Positions 1 through 8,416 of a stretch of DNA of 64,000 nt are shown here, piece after piece; the first letter of the stretch is position 1, and each line of letters begins with the position of its first letter. Position numbers and translations under genes: made by a program. The notes below the pieces were generated by a model. That model saw only the letters and a program-made list of their open reading frames with translations, made no database searches and was not told the origin of the DNA. Source of the stretch: Candidatus Saccharimonadota bacterium (GTDB lineage: Bacteria > Patescibacteriota > Saccharimonadia > Saccharimonadales > Saccharimonadaceae); NCBI GenBank assembly GCA_017406405.1, contig JAFQYO010000019.1:1-64000 (forward strand), in the 5' to 3' direction.

Positions 1-261
1 ATCTCTCAACGAAGAGTAGCTACTTTATGCTCTGAGGGGCGCATTATCGGTGCTATGTTCGTCGGAAATTCATGGGTAATTCCATGCGATGCCGTAAAGC
101 CAATGGACGCACGAACAAAAGCCGCAGTCCTATTCGACATCTTAAATAAGTACGAACTTCAAGAAGTTTATATTAGTGATATGAACGCAGAACTGCCAAA
201 CGTGCGCAATTCTAATGGGCGATACGCGGCAAAAAGGCCATGTAATTTCACTCAGCTTTAA
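1..261 (+). CDS. Helix-turn-helix DNA-binding protein, C-terminal part (cut by window edge)
   Basis: The reading frame is open from base 1, so the start lies outside the window. The visible part begins ISQRRVATLCSEGRI and continues with GNSWVIP and a KPMDART tail. This is the pattern of small MerR/excisionase-like HTH domains that often precede or regulate accessory genes in low-GC bacteria. The last 30 or so residues are not recognised and overlap, in another frame, a DNA-methyltransferase remnant, so the 3' end may be scrambled by a deletion. The region is clearly more AT-rich, with more A/T-ending codons, than the rest of the window. Function as a DNA-binding regulator is inferred from the domain only. 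Confidence 0.6.
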   Translation: MSQRRVATLCSEGRIIGAMFVGNSWVIPCDAVKPMDARTKAAVLFDILNKYELQEVYISDMNAELPNVRNSNGRYAAKRPCNFTQL

Positions 262-418
262 GACAATGCAAATATTTGAAGAAGCTGGTTTCAAATTAAA
301 AGAAATCATTATGAAAGAACAGCATAACTGCCGAGCGACCGGATATTGGAAAACTAATAGCATAAAGTACGACTTTCTTTTACTAGTGCACGAATATTTA
401 TTCGTATTTAAAAAGTAA
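200..418 (+). pseudogene. C-terminal remnant of a DNA methyltransferase
   Basis: The frame carries LMGDTRQKGHV, then EAGFKLKEIIMKEQHNC, then LLLVHEYLFVFKK. This is the typical C-terminal end of N4/N6-type DNA methyltransferases found in restriction or phage-defence loci and mobile elements. Only about 70 residues remain. The upstream part of the frame is closed by TGA at 182 and is occupied by the HTH frame, so the catalytic region is missing and no enzyme can be made. I infer a deletion relic of an accessory or mobile gene. Confidence 0.6.
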
Positions 419-433
419 TAAAAGGAGTAGGAT

Positions 434-958
434 ATGCCTACATATATTTGGATAATAATTTTAATAATAGCTTGCGCCGGAATCGCTTATATTGAAAAGA
501 AAATTGACGCAAAGATAGACGATAGCCAAATCAAGAAATCGCGTTACCGATATTATGCCAAGCCATATATTATGACAGCTCGCGAAAACGAGTGTTTCAA
601 GATGTTAAATGAAATATTCGGCACAAAATGGTTCGTAATTCCCCAAGTACATCTTTCTGCCTTACTGGACCACAAGGTCAAAGGTCAAAACTGGAAAGCC
701 GCATTTCACCATATCAATGGCAAATCGGTTGATTTTGTATTGGTTGGAAAAGAAAGTTATAGGATTATTTGTGCTATCGAATTGGACGATTCTACTCATA
801 ATAGAGCCGATCGCAAAGAACGTGATAATGAGATAGAACGCATATTCGACGAAGCTAAAATCCCTCTAGCCAGAATTGGCAAATTCGAAAATATGACGAA
901 ACAAGAAATAACCAAGTTAATTACGGATGTAGTGGGAATTAATACCACACAAAGATAA
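434..958 (+). CDS. Membrane-anchored DUF2726 protein
   Basis: The 174-residue protein starts with one membrane segment (about residues 5-20) and a charged linker. From about residue 50 a DUF2726-type domain follows (TARENECFKMLNEIFG, VPQVHLSALLD, SVDFVLV, ICAIELDDSTHN, RDNEIERIFDEAKIPLARI). DUF2726 resembles nuclease-fold (restriction-endonuclease-like) domains: D in VDFVL and the E-x-D in IELDD occupy positions expected of metal ligands. Function is unknown. An AGGAGT ribosome site precedes the ATG. It sits in the AT-rich island next to methylase debris and is probably horizontally acquired. Confidence 0.65.
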   Translation: MPTYIWIIILIIACAGIAYIEKKIDAKIDDSQIKKSRYRYYAKPYIMTARENECFKMLNEIFGTKWFVIPQVHLSALLDHKVKGQNWKAAFHHINGKSVDFVLVGKESYRIICAIELDDSTHNRADRKERDNEIERIFDEAKIPLARIGKFENMTKQEITKLITDVVGINTTQR

Positions 959-993
959 TCATATGCGAAAGCCTAACCATTGGATTTTTAAAA

Positions 994-1197
994 ATGACAC
1001 AAATCAACAAAATTCGGAGAAAACCAGGTGGCTACATTTCATATAAGTTTTATGGCAAAGAACCTTCGGCAGGATTTGACGTAAAGTTCATTATAGACAA
1101 CCGCAATATCCTAAAAGATACATTCACTCCTGTCCCCAAAATAGTCACAATGAAGCATTTAGACGAACTTAGACTATTCTTTCTGCACTACAAGTGA
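994..1197 (+). CDS. Small hypothetical protein, possibly a remnant
   Basis: A 67-residue frame begins MTQINKIRRKPGGYISYKF and ends LRLFFLHYK. I do not recognise it. It lies in the AT-rich island after the DUF2726 gene and has no convincing ribosome binding site. The composition (many Lys, Ile, Phe) matches the island rather than the host chromosome. It may be a fragment of a larger accessory gene rather than a working one. Confidence 0.3.
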   Translation: MTQINKIRRKPGGYISYKFYGKEPSAGFDVKFIIDNRNILKDTFTPVPKIVTMKHLDELRLFFLHYK

Positions 1198-1362
1198 TAC
1201 TTGCCGAACGGCAACACTTCGGGTGGAGAAAGAAAAGTATGTACCTTAAATGCAAAAGGAACAATTGGCCCGAAATCTATTTACGAACCTAGAAATTAAC
1301 AACAAAAATGAGGTCTCTTACAGATGGAAGAAACCTCTTGAACCATTGTTCGTTGGGCGTTT

Positions 1363-1380
1363 GACCGAGAAGTCTCGGTC
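1363..1380 (-). terminator. Hairpin directly after the tRNA-Lys 3' end
   Basis: A perfect 7-bp stem (GACCGAG / CTCGGTC) with a 4-nt loop lies immediately downstream of the CCA of tRNA-Lys on the minus strand. There is no clear U-tract after it, so it may be a processing or weak termination element. Confidence 0.35.
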
Positions 1381-1457
1381 TGGTGAGCCGGGAGAGGCTC
1401 GAACTCTCGACACCGGGCTTAAAAGGCCCGTGCTCTAACCAACTGAGCTACCGGCCC
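1381..1457 (-). tRNA. tRNA-Lys (anticodon TTT)
   Basis: On the minus strand the cloverleaf begins GGGCCGG and ends CCGGCTC-A-CCA, with one G-U pair in the acceptor stem. The anticodon stem is CGGGC/GCCCG around loop CTTTTAA, giving anticodon TTT. D-arm AGCTCAGTTGGTTAGAGC and T-loop GTTCGAGCC are present, and the CCA is encoded. An AT-rich accessory stretch starts just beyond its 3' end. Confidence 0.95.
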
Positions 1458-1470
1458 AGAACTTAATAAA

Positions 1471-1547
1471 TGGTGGACTCTAGAGGACTCGAACCTCTGA
1501 CCTTTTCTACGTCAAAGAAACGCTCTAGCCAACTGAGCTAAGAGTCC
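1471..1547 (-). tRNA. tRNA-Val (anticodon GAC)
   Basis: The minus strand gives a perfect acceptor stem GGACTCT/AGAGTCC with discriminator A and encoded CCA. The anticodon stem TTTCT/AGAAA encloses loop TTGACGT, so the anticodon is GAC. The T-arm is normal (AGAGG TTCGAGT CCTCT). It lies 13 bp upstream of tRNA-Lys on the same strand, so the two are probably co-transcribed. Confidence 0.95.
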
Positions 1548-1765
1548 ATCGGCCTAAAAAATATTCTAGCACACTTTTTGGTTTTATACAATACCAAATA
1601 GGAGTCATAAACGACGTAAAAGTGGACGAATTCCAAATGAGAACAAACGACGAAGAATACTTTAAGATAGCCGTCAATCGTTACGAAAGTATGCTCTCGG
1701 TCAACATTTCAATCTACAATTCAGAAGGGAAAAAATTAAAATAAAGCTTTTTTTCGAAAATCGCT

Positions 1766-1776
1766 TATGTTAAAAT
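1766..1776 (+). promoter_or_regulatory. Extended -10 promoter, leaderless
   Basis: TATGtTAAAAT ends 6 nt before the ATG at 1783. Transcription would start at or next to the start codon. Confidence 0.6.
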
Positions 1777-1782
1777 AAAACT

Positions 1783-2484
1783 ATGACTACTAAAAAATCT
1801 ACTTCAACTGCGAAAACAAAAACCCCTAAAACCACCACAAAATCAAAATCAGCTTCGAAAAAACCTACTAAATCCCCGAAAAACAGTCGCGTTGAGCCGT
1901 TCCACCCCGCTTTCGGGATTATTCTCTTGGTTGTCTGCATAATTATCGCTGCTTTTTTGATTGCCGGAGTCTGTTGTATGTACGTTAAGAACAGTATTCC
2001 CGACTCTAAACGCTTCTCCGCCGAATATACCGAAGTCCCTGAAGACAATGTCTTTGTCTATAAAACCGGCGAAGAAATTGTCGACATTCTCGATGATGGA
2101 ACCGGCGTCGTCTTTCTCGGTTTTCCTTCCTGCCCCTGGTGTCAAAGATACGCTTCGATGCTTAACGACCTCGCGAAAGAATACGGAATTAAAAAAATCT
2201 ACTATCACAACACATATGATGATTGGCAGAACAACACCGAAGCTTACCAAAAAATAACTGAAATTCTCGAAGACCACCTTCAATACGATAATGTCGGCAA
2301 TCATCATCTCTACGTTCCGGATTCCGCATTCGTAGTTGATGGAGAAATCATCGGAAACGATTGGGAAACTTCTAAAGACACGCTTGATGCCGAAACCCCA
2401 GACGATTATTGGACCGAAGAAAGAGTGACTGCGTGGAAAGAAAAGCTTGCTCCTCTCTTTGAAAAAGTTAAATCCGCCGAATAA
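1783..2484 (+). CDS. Membrane-anchored thioredoxin-fold protein (CPWC motif)
   Basis: The 233-residue protein has a Lys/Thr/Ser-rich cytoplasmic tail (residues 1-45), one membrane segment (about 48-70) and an extracytoplasmic thioredoxin-like domain. The redox motif is CPWC in FLGFPSCPWCQRYASML (about residues 112-128), followed by DLAKEYGIKKIYYHNTYDD. The layout resembles bacteriocin-transport-accessory/thioredoxin-like proteins of Gram-positive bacteria. The likely role is thiol-disulfide exchange on exported proteins, possibly the Cys-containing surface proteins encoded later in the window; that link is inference. The cis-Pro seems to be in the VPDSAFVVDGE segment. The gene stands alone behind its own leaderless promoter. 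Confidence 0.7.
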   Translation: MTTKKSTSTAKTKTPKTTTKSKSASKKPTKSPKNSRVEPFHPAFGIILLVVCIIIAAFLIAGVCCMYVKNSIPDSKRFSAEYTEVPEDNVFVYKTGEEIVDILDDGTGVVFLGFPSCPWCQRYASMLNDLAKEYGIKKIYYHNTYDDWQNNTEAYQKITEILEDHLQYDNVGNHHLYVPDSAFVVDGEIIGNDWETSKDTLDAETPDDYWTEERVTAWKEKLAPLFEKVKSAE

Positions 2485-2531
2485 TAGCCTTTTAGTCCAG
2501 CTTTTTATTTTGCTTGCTAAAACGCTTAAAA

Positions 2532-2542
2532 AGTGATAAAAT
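2532..2542 (+). promoter_or_regulatory. Extended -10 promoter of typA, leaderless
   Basis: AGTGaTAAAAT ends 8 nt before the ATG at 2551; no ribosome binding site lies between. Confidence 0.6.
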
Positions 2543-2550
2543 AAACAGTT

Positions 2551-4374
2551 ATGGACAAAGCTAAAATCAGAAATGTTGCAATCATCGCGCACGTCGACCA
2601 CGGAAAGACAACCCTTGTTGATGGACTTCTAAAACAGTCTCATACCTTCCGCGAGAACCAGGCCGAAATGTCCCAAACCTTGATTATGGACAGCATGGAT
2701 CAGGAACATGAGCGCGGAATCACAATCACCGCGAAACAAACCGCGGTTTTCTACGACGGTTATAAAATCAACATCATCGACACTCCGGGGCATGCTGATT
2801 TTTCTGGCGAAGTCGAGCGAACGCTAAATATGGCGGACGGCGTCCTTTTAATTGTTGATGCGCAAGAAGGTCCGATGCCTCAGACGAAGTTTGTTCTCCA
2901 AAAGGCTCTTAGTCTTAAGCTGAAACCTGTCGTCATTATCAATAAAATCGACAAACCTGCCGCTCGAATCGAAGAAGTCAAAGACGAAATTTCTGATTTG
3001 TTCTTAGAGCTTGCGACCGACGAGTCTCAGCTTAATTATCCGATTTATTACGCTGTCGCACGGGAAGGTCGTGCCGGAACTTCGACAGCCCTCGACGATG
3101 ATCTTCATGTTATTTTTGACTCCATTATCAACGATATTCCCGCCCCTCGAATTGACGAGAACGAAGGAAAAGGAGCACAACTCCTTGTCGCCGCTCTTGC
3201 CGCCGATAACTATCTCGGAAAATACGCTATCGGAAAAATCGTTCGTGGAAAGCTTAAAAAAGGCGAAAACATCCGCCTTCTCCAGAAAGAATCGTCTCTC
3301 CCCGCTAAAATCGACCGTATCTTCACATATCGCGGTCTAGGCAAGGAGGAAGTACCAGAAGCAGCCGCAGGCGACATTATCGCTATCACCGGAGTTGAAA
3401 AAGCCAATATAGGAGACACTATCGCGACTGGCGAAAAGCCTGAAGCTCTTCCGACGATTGAGCTCGAACCGCCGACTCTCTCTATCTACATCGGCCCAAA
3501 CACCTCCCCACTGAAAGGGAAAGAGGGCGAATTTACAACTTCGCGCCAAATCGCCGAGCGCCTCGAACGCGAACTCGAGACAAATATTGCTTTAAAAATC
3601 GTTCCTGATGGACTTGGCTACAAAGTTTCTGGCCGTGGTGAGCTACATCTTTCTGTTCTTATCGAAACAATGCGTCGTGAAGGTTATGAACTTGAAGCGG
3701 GTCGCCCAGAAGTCGTTTATAAAACAATCGACGGGATAAAGTCTGAACCCGTTGAATCTCTGACGGTTGAAGTTGAGTCCGAATACGTCGGAGCCGTCTC
3801 TCAAGAACTCGGGATTCGAAAAGCCGAACTAAAATCAACCGAAATCACCTCTGTCGGCACAAACCGTTTTACTTACGAAATTACTACCGCAGCTTTGATT
3901 GGCCTTCGCAATAACCTTCTCACCGCGACAAAAGGAACGGTTTTGATGTCTTCTATCCCGAAAGGTTATAAGCCCGTCGAATCGAAATACAAACCCGAAC
4001 GGAACGGTGCCTTAATTTCCTTTGAATCTGGGGTTTCGACCGCCTACGCTCTCGATGCTGCGCAAGCTCGCGGAACTCTCTTTATTCCTCCTCAAGTTCC
4101 AGTCTATCAAGGCATGATTGTTGGACTTTCTAATAAAAAAGAAGATATCGACATTAACATTTGTCGCGAAAAACAACTTACAAACATGCGCACTCACGCC
4201 TCTGATGGCGCAATCCAGCTCACCCCTTATACACAACTTTCCCTTGAACAATGTCTCGATTTTCTTCTTGATGACGAACTTCTCGAAGTTACTCCGAAAT
4301 CTCTCCGCCTCCGCAAGCGCCAACTAGACCCGATTAAGCGCAAACGCGAAAACCGAGAGCATATTCATGACTAA
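2551..4374 (+). CDS. typA: Ribosome-associated GTPase TypA/BipA
   Basis: The 607-residue protein is a full-length translational GTPase of the EF-G family. It binds the ribosome and helps 50S assembly and stress adaptation. G-motifs are clear: AHVDHGKTT (residues 13-21), RGIT (55-58), DTPGH (77-81) and NKID (about 131-134). Domain II ([15 protein letters not shown]), the EF-G-like domains III and V ([18 protein letters not shown]) and the TypA-specific C-terminal domain ([21 protein letters not shown]) follow in order. The length fits the family. Its last 8 bases overlap tatD (shared ATGACTAA), implying translational coupling. Confidence 0.97.
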   Translation: MDKAKIRNVAIIAHVDHGKTTLVDGLLKQSHTFRENQAEMSQTLIMDSMDQEHERGITITAKQTAVFYDGYKINIIDTPGHADFSGEVERTLNMADGVLLIVDAQEGPMPQTKFVLQKALSLKLKPVVIINKIDKPAARIEEVKDEISDLFLELATDESQLNYPIYYAVAREGRAGTSTALDDDLHVIFDSIINDIPAPRIDENEGKGAQLLVAALAADNYLGKYAIGKIVRGKLKKGENIRLLQKESSLPAKIDRIFTYRGLGKEEVPEAAAGDIIAITGVEKANIGDTIATGEKPEALPTIELEPPTLSIYIGPNTSPLKGKEGEFTTSRQIAERLERELETNIALKIVPDGLGYKVSGRGELHLSVLIETMRREGYELEAGRPEVVYKTIDGIKSEPVESLTVEVESEYVGAVSQELGIRKAELKSTEITSVGTNRFTYEITTAALIGLRNNLLTATKGTVLMSSIPKGYKPVESKYKPERNGALISFESGVSTAYALDAAQARGTLFIPPQVPVYQGMIVGLSNKKEDIDINICREKQLTNMRTHASDGAIQLTPYTQLSLEQCLDFLLDDELLEVTPKSLRLRKRQLDPIKRKRENREHIHD

Positions 4375-5149
4375 TTATCTTGTCGATTCTCATTGTCATT
4401 TACACGACCGCGAGTTTTTCTCAAACGACGAAGCGGAAAAAATGCTAAAAACAGCATTATCTCGAGACGTGAAACAGATTATTTGTATCGGCACGTCTCA
4501 TGACGATTCGCTTGCCGCAGAAAAGTTCGCAAACTCACATGCCGACACGTTTTGGACTTACGGAATTCACCCCGAAAGCGCCAAAGAAGCTGTTTTCCAT
4601 GAATTCAGTGTCGAAACTCGAGAAAAATTGGTCGCTATCGGCGAAATTGGTCTCGATTATCATTATCCCGGTTTTGATAAATCCGCACAAATCCGTCTTC
4701 TCGAGGAGATGATTAGTTTCAGTATCTCGAAAAATCTCCCCTGTTCATTTCATGTTCGCGATGCTCTCCCGGATTTTTTCGCGGTTCTCGACAACTTCCC
4801 AAAACTAAAACCGTCCGTCCTTCATTCTTTTTCTGACTCGAAGAAAAATCTCGAAATCGCCCTAGGAAAAGGACTTTTTATCGGCATAAACGGTCTGATA
4901 ACCTTTGCGAATTTAGATTGTTATAAAGGGATTGACTCCTCAATTCTCGATCGAGTTGTTCTCGAGACCGACGCACCTTTCTTGACTCCGACCCCGAATC
5001 GTGGTAAAATAAACGAGCCTGGCAATATAAAGGATATTGCCTCATATTTGTCAACTAAATTGGGAGTCTCGGAAGAAATAATTGCCGAGAAAACCACAAA
5101 AAATGTTCGGAAAATCTTCAACCTTCCAAATCCCGGGGGCGAAATCTAA
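4367..5149 (+). CDS. tatD: TatD-family metal-dependent hydrolase
   Basis: The 260-residue TIM-barrel hydrolase carries the family's metal ligands: DSHCHLHD near the N-terminus, IGEIGLDYH around residue 90, HVRDA, HSFSDS and the terminal LETDAPFLTP. TatD enzymes act as Mg-dependent 3'-5' exonucleases or D-aminoacyl hydrolases in the cytoplasm; the exact substrate here is unknown. The start overlaps the typA stop, so no separate ribosome site is needed. In the C-terminal half HSF replaces the more usual HCF, a minor change. Confidence 0.93.
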   Translation: MTNYLVDSHCHLHDREFFSNDEAEKMLKTALSRDVKQIICIGTSHDDSLAAEKFANSHADTFWTYGIHPESAKEAVFHEFSVETREKLVAIGEIGLDYHYPGFDKSAQIRLLEEMISFSISKNLPCSFHVRDALPDFFAVLDNFPKLKPSVLHSFSDSKKNLEIALGKGLFIGINGLITFANLDCYKGIDSSILDRVVLETDAPFLTPTPNRGKINEPGNIKDIASYLSTKLGVSEEIIAEKTTKNVRKIFNLPNPGGEI

Positions 5150-5249
5150 CGAGCGCGAACTTGCTTTCTCCGAAGCGAGAGATTTTGAGATTTATAACGA
5201 ACTAAACCAAATCGCCGAGGAGATAGAGAGATGTCGTTCCTCAATCTAA
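5103..5249 (+). CDS. Possible small coiled-coil protein overlapping both neighbours
   Basis: A 48-codon frame starts ATG inside the last 47 bases of tatD and stops 19 bases inside the next gene. Its middle fills the otherwise empty 82-bp gap. The product would read SNERELAFSEARDFEIYNEL, then NQIAEEIERC, a charged helix-rich sequence. No homology is recognised. Overlap on both sides fits the dense gene packing here, but chance cannot be excluded. Confidence 0.35.
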   Translation: MFGKSSTFQIPGAKSNERELAFSEARDFEIYNELNQIAEEIERCRSSI

Positions 5250-5590
5250 AACCACTTGCTTCTGTCTCGGCTTTTCGCCGTCCGCGCACCCTCGAAGACA
5301 AAATAAACGCTGAATCCGAACTCGGGCGTACAATTTTTGGTCCTATTCCGGCCGGCCATCAACGCGAATTCTTCGAACATCGAAAAAACCTTTGGATTTG
5401 GCATGAATCTTGGTCTGAGTTGGGGAACGATTATCGCGTTACTCTTCGCTACGAAGTGCGCCCGAACGGCGTTTTTAAGATGTATAATAGCTCGCCTTAT
5501 GTAAAGGTCGAGGGGAAAGAACTTGACAATTTTCGCGCCGCCACAAAAAAATACCTTGAACTCATAAAAACCAATCTTTACGCAGCATAA
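5231..5590 (+). CDS. Conserved-looking hypothetical protein, 119 aa
   Basis: The protein has no signal peptide or membrane segment. It is rich in aromatic and basic residues (FFEHRKNLWIWHESWSELG, YRVTLRYEVRPNGVFKMY) and ends in a helical stretch (ELDNFRAATKKYLELIKTN). I do not recognise a family; the alternating hydrophobic pattern suggests a small beta-sheet domain. The ATG follows GAGGAGATAGAGAG, a plausible ribosome binding site. It follows tatD and may share its transcript. Confidence 0.6.
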   Translation: MSFLNLKPLASVSAFRRPRTLEDKINAESELGRTIFGPIPAGHQREFFEHRKNLWIWHESWSELGNDYRVTLRYEVRPNGVFKMYNSSPYVKVEGKELDNFRAATKKYLELIKTNLYAA

Positions 5591-5591
5591 G

Positions 5592-5602
5592 CGTGATATA
5601 AT
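5592..5602 (+). promoter_or_regulatory. Extended -10 promoter, leaderless
   Basis: CGTGaTATAAT ends 6 nt before the ATG at 5609. Confidence 0.65.
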
Positions 5603-5608
5603 GGTTCT

Positions 5609-6079
5609 ATGGAACCAGAACAATTAGAAAAAAAGCTCAAGAAAAAGAAGTCAAAAAAGCCGTTGATTATTTCCCTCATCGTCATCGCAGTTTTGGCCGC
5701 TGGTGGGCTTGTTTATTATTTCTTTTTCTTTAAAAAACCGCCCGAAATTTTTCTTAGCGATTCGGATTATCTAATAAAAACACAATCTTGGGAAAAAGTT
5801 GATGCCCCGACAGTCATCTGGGTTTTTAACGTGAACGGAAAAGGCGAATTGACGACTAATAAGTCAAATTACTACAACACAATTTGGTCTCTTAAAGATG
5901 GCGAACTAAAAATCTCGACCGACTGGCTCTATGAACTGAGCGATTCTTTCAGTATCACAATCGACCGCGAAAACAACAGTTTCACTGTTCGAAACTTGTC
6001 TGATGAAACCGAATCAACGTTCGTCCCGCTCGGGACACAGGCCGAACCCTCCGAAGAAACCCCCGAACCCGCCGAATAA
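5609..6079 (+). CDS. Single-pass membrane protein, unknown extracytoplasmic domain
   Basis: The 156-residue protein has a very basic N-terminus (KKLKKKKSKKP), a membrane segment (about residues 22-45) and an outside domain predicted mostly beta (WVFNVNGKGELTT, WSLKDGELKISTDWLYELS, NSFTVRN). It closes with a Glu/Pro-rich tail (EPSEETPEPAE). The pattern resembles small lipocalin-like or DUF-type exported domains, but no family is identified. It is transcribed from its own leaderless promoter just upstream of the cysteine desulfurase; the two may not be related in function. Confidence 0.6.
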   Translation: MEPEQLEKKLKKKKSKKPLIISLIVIAVLAAGGLVYYFFFFKKPPEIFLSDSDYLIKTQSWEKVDAPTVIWVFNVNGKGELTTNKSNYYNTIWSLKDGELKISTDWLYELSDSFSITIDRENNSFTVRNLSDETESTFVPLGTQAEPSEETPEPAE

Positions 6080-6106
6080 TAAATATTATACCATATTTTC
6101 CGAAAA

Positions 6107-6117
6107 TATGCTATAAT
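6107..6117 (+). promoter_or_regulatory. Extended -10 promoter, leaderless
   Basis: TATGcTATAAT ends 7 nt before the ATG at 6125. Confidence 0.65.
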
Positions 6118-6124
6118 AAGAATT

Positions 6125-7324
6125 ATGATTTATCTCGATCATGCTGCGGCGACGCCCGTCTCGAAAAAAGTCTTGTCTTCTATGCTCCCGTTTTTTACGG
6201 AGGAGTTTTTCAATCCTTCGGCCGCCTATCTCCCCGCGAACCAAGTTCGCGAAAAATTCGAATCCTCAAAGTCAACAATCGCAAATTTCATTGGCGCAAA
6301 AGCGAGCGACCTCATTATTACCTCCGGCGCGACTGAAGCTAACGCTCTCGCCTTCACTGTCGTCAAGAATTTTGAGCGCGGTACAAATCTCCGAAAAAAA
6401 GACGTCTCCGCCTCTGTTATTTCACCAAAAGTCCTCGTCCTCGAAACCGAGCACGCTTCTGTTCTTGAAGCGGCTAAAACCTATCCTTTCGAAACTATAA
6501 AAGTCGACAAAACCGGTCTTATCGACCTTCCTGACTTAAAGAAAAAATTGTCTGACGAAGTCGTTCTTGTTTCTGTCTCTCTCGCGAACAACGAACTAGG
6601 AACAATCCAACCTCTCTCGGAAATCTCTCAGATTTTAAGACAAGAACGTCTCTCTCGGCTAGAAAAGGGAATTACTACCCCTATTTTTCTCCATTCTGAC
6701 GCATCCCAGGGGCTTTCGCTTCTCGATATAAATGTTTCTCGCCTCGGCGTTGACCTCCTTACTCTAAACGCAGCTAAAGTTTCCGGCCCGAAAGGCGTCG
6801 GCGCGCTTTATGCTTCTCATGACGTCCGCCTTTCTCCTCTTTATCGTGGTGGCGGTCAAGAGCGCGGTCTTCGTGGCGGAACCGAAAACGTCCCCGGGGT
6901 CGTCGGATTTGCGACTGCTCTCGAATCGCTTAAAAATCACTCCGCCGCCCAACGTAAAAAATACACGCATCTTGTGGAAAACCTAAAAACCGAGTTAGAA
7001 AAATCAAAAATCCCCCCGGTTTTCCTTGGAAATAAAAAATCTCGTCTCTCGAATTTTCTTCCAGTTTGTTTTCCGGGACTCGATGCAGAACGAATTATTT
7101 TTAAGCTCGAAGACCGCGGTGTTTATGTTTCGACCGGAGCCGCTTGCGCTGCTTCAAAAGGCGAACCGTCTCATGTCCTCCGCGCTATTGGTCTCTCTCC
7201 CGAAGAAATCGCTGGTTCTCTTCGCATATCTCTCGGGGTTCTAAATAACGAAAAAAACATTTCCGAGGCCGGCCGAATTATCCGCGAAGTTGTTAATGAA
7301 GAATATGAGAGGGTATATGGCTAA
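6125..7324 (+). CDS. Cysteine desulfurase (NifS/IscS family)
   Basis: The 399-residue fold-type I PLP enzyme frees sulfur from cysteine as a persulfide. It begins MIYLDHAAATPVS as the family does. The PLP lysine lies in NAAKVSGPKGVG (about residue 220) and the catalytic cysteine in STGAACAASKGEPSHVL (about residue 341). No Isc or Suf scaffold gene is near. The next gene, overlapping by 8 bases, is mnmA, so the main job inferred here is delivering sulfur for tRNA 2-thiouridine. It is shorter in the active-site loop than IscS, like NifS-type desulfurases of Gram-positive bacteria. Confidence 0.95.
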   Translation: MIYLDHAAATPVSKKVLSSMLPFFTEEFFNPSAAYLPANQVREKFESSKSTIANFIGAKASDLIITSGATEANALAFTVVKNFERGTNLRKKDVSASVISPKVLVLETEHASVLEAAKTYPFETIKVDKTGLIDLPDLKKKLSDEVVLVSVSLANNELGTIQPLSEISQILRQERLSRLEKGITTPIFLHSDASQGLSLLDINVSRLGVDLLTLNAAKVSGPKGVGALYASHDVRLSPLYRGGGQERGLRGGTENVPGVVGFATALESLKNHSAAQRKKYTHLVENLKTELEKSKIPPVFLGNKKSRLSNFLPVCFPGLDAERIIFKLEDRGVYVSTGAACAASKGEPSHVLRAIGLSPEEIAGSLRISLGVLNNEKNISEAGRIIREVVNEEYERVYG

Positions 7325-8366
7325 AACTGTTTTCCTCGGCATGTCTGGCGGCGTCGATTCATCGCTCTCGGCGGTTCTGCTCAAGGAAGCTGGCTATCAC
7401 GTCGTCGGTGTTTATATGAAAAATTGGTCAAAAGACCTCCCTGGTATGAAATGTCCTTGGGCCGAAGATCTCGCCGACGCTAAGCGCGTCGCGACAAAGC
7501 TCGATATAGATTTTCTCGTCTTTGACTTCGAAGAAGCATACAAGAAAAAAGTCGTTGATTATATGCTTGCCGAATTCAAAGCCGGTCGCACTCCGAATCC
7601 TGACATCATGTGCAACGAAGAAATAAAATTCAAACTCTTTTTTGAAGAATCGTTGAAACGTGGTGCCGATTTTATCGCGACTGGACACTACGCTAAATCC
7701 GAGAATGACCAACTTAAACTCGCCACCGACGAAAACAAAGACCAAACCTATTTTCTCTATCGCATTTCAAAACAAGCCGTAGAAAAGACTATCTTTCCGC
7801 TTTCAAACCTAAGAAAACCCGAAGTAAAACGCCTCGCCTCAGAAAAAGGCCTTAAAAATGCCTACAAAAAGGAGTCAATGGGGGTTTGCTTTGTTGGCGA
7901 TGTCGGCATGAAAGACTTTTTAAGAGAATACATCGATCTTAAACCCGGAGAAATTCGAGAGCTCGAAACGGAAAAAGTTCTCGGAGTTCACGATGGCGCG
8001 GTTTTCTATACCGTCGGCCAACGCCACGGTCTCTATATCGGCGGCGGCCTCCCCTACTATGTCGTCAAAAAAGACTTGAGAAAAAATATCGTCTATGTTT
8101 CAAAAAACCTCAACGAAAAAAATCTCTGGACAAAAGAAATTAAATTAGAAAACATTTTTTTCCGCGAAACAACCGAACAAACCGAACAATCTCTTCGCGT
8201 CCGTCTTCGCCACCGCGCTCCGCTCCTCCCCGCCAGTCTAAAAATGACCGGAGAAAAAACCGGCCTAATCTCTCTTAAAGACGAGACAAAACGGATTGCT
8301 CCCGGCCAAAGCGTTGTTTTTTATAAAGACGACGTCTGCCTTGGAGGAGGCATAGTCAAAGACTAA
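7317..8366 (+). CDS. mnmA: tRNA-specific 2-thiouridylase MnmA
   Basis: The enzyme adenylates U34 and inserts sulfur in tRNA Lys, Glu and Gln. The start chosen is ATG at 7317 (MAKTVFLGMSGGVDSS), sharing ATGGCTAA with the desulfurase stop; an upstream in-frame ATG at 7290 would add nine residues with no family match. The PP-loop SGGVDSS is at the N-terminus. The two catalytic cysteines are in NPDIMCNEEIKF and SMGVCFVGD. At 349 residues it is full length. The tRNA-Lys (TTT) at the window's left end is one expected substrate. Confidence 0.96.
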   Translation: MAKTVFLGMSGGVDSSLSAVLLKEAGYHVVGVYMKNWSKDLPGMKCPWAEDLADAKRVATKLDIDFLVFDFEEAYKKKVVDYMLAEFKAGRTPNPDIMCNEEIKFKLFFEESLKRGADFIATGHYAKSENDQLKLATDENKDQTYFLYRISKQAVEKTIFPLSNLRKPEVKRLASEKGLKNAYKKESMGVCFVGDVGMKDFLREYIDLKPGEIRELETEKVLGVHDGAVFYTVGQRHGLYIGGGLPYYVVKKDLRKNIVYVSKNLNEKNLWTKEIKLENIFFRETTEQTEQSLRVRLRHRAPLLPASLKMTGEKTGLISLKDETKRIAPGQSVVFYKDDVCLGGGIVKD

Positions 8367-8383
8367 TTTTAAGTCAAGAAAAA

Positions 8384-8402
8384 GGCCGCCTTTCTGGCGG
8401 CC
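8384..8402 (-). terminator. Terminator of the secreted-protein gene
   Basis: Perfect 7-bp GC-rich stem GGCCGCC/GGCGGCC with a 5-nt loop. Read on the minus strand it is followed by TTTTTCTT. It lies between two converging genes and may also slow transcription coming out of mnmA. Confidence 0.85.
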
Positions 8403-8416
8403 CATTTGTAGAGGTG

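Noticed and set aside
1201-1214. Small TTGCCG-AA-CGGCAA palindrome in the left island
   Set aside because: Too short and without a U-tract or partner to call a terminator or operator.
1601-1744. Short frame ending MRTNDEEYFKIAVNRYESM plus 16 residues between tRNA-Val and the thioredoxin-like gene
   Set aside because: No ribosome site, promoter or recognisable family; too short to separate from chance or a decayed gene end.
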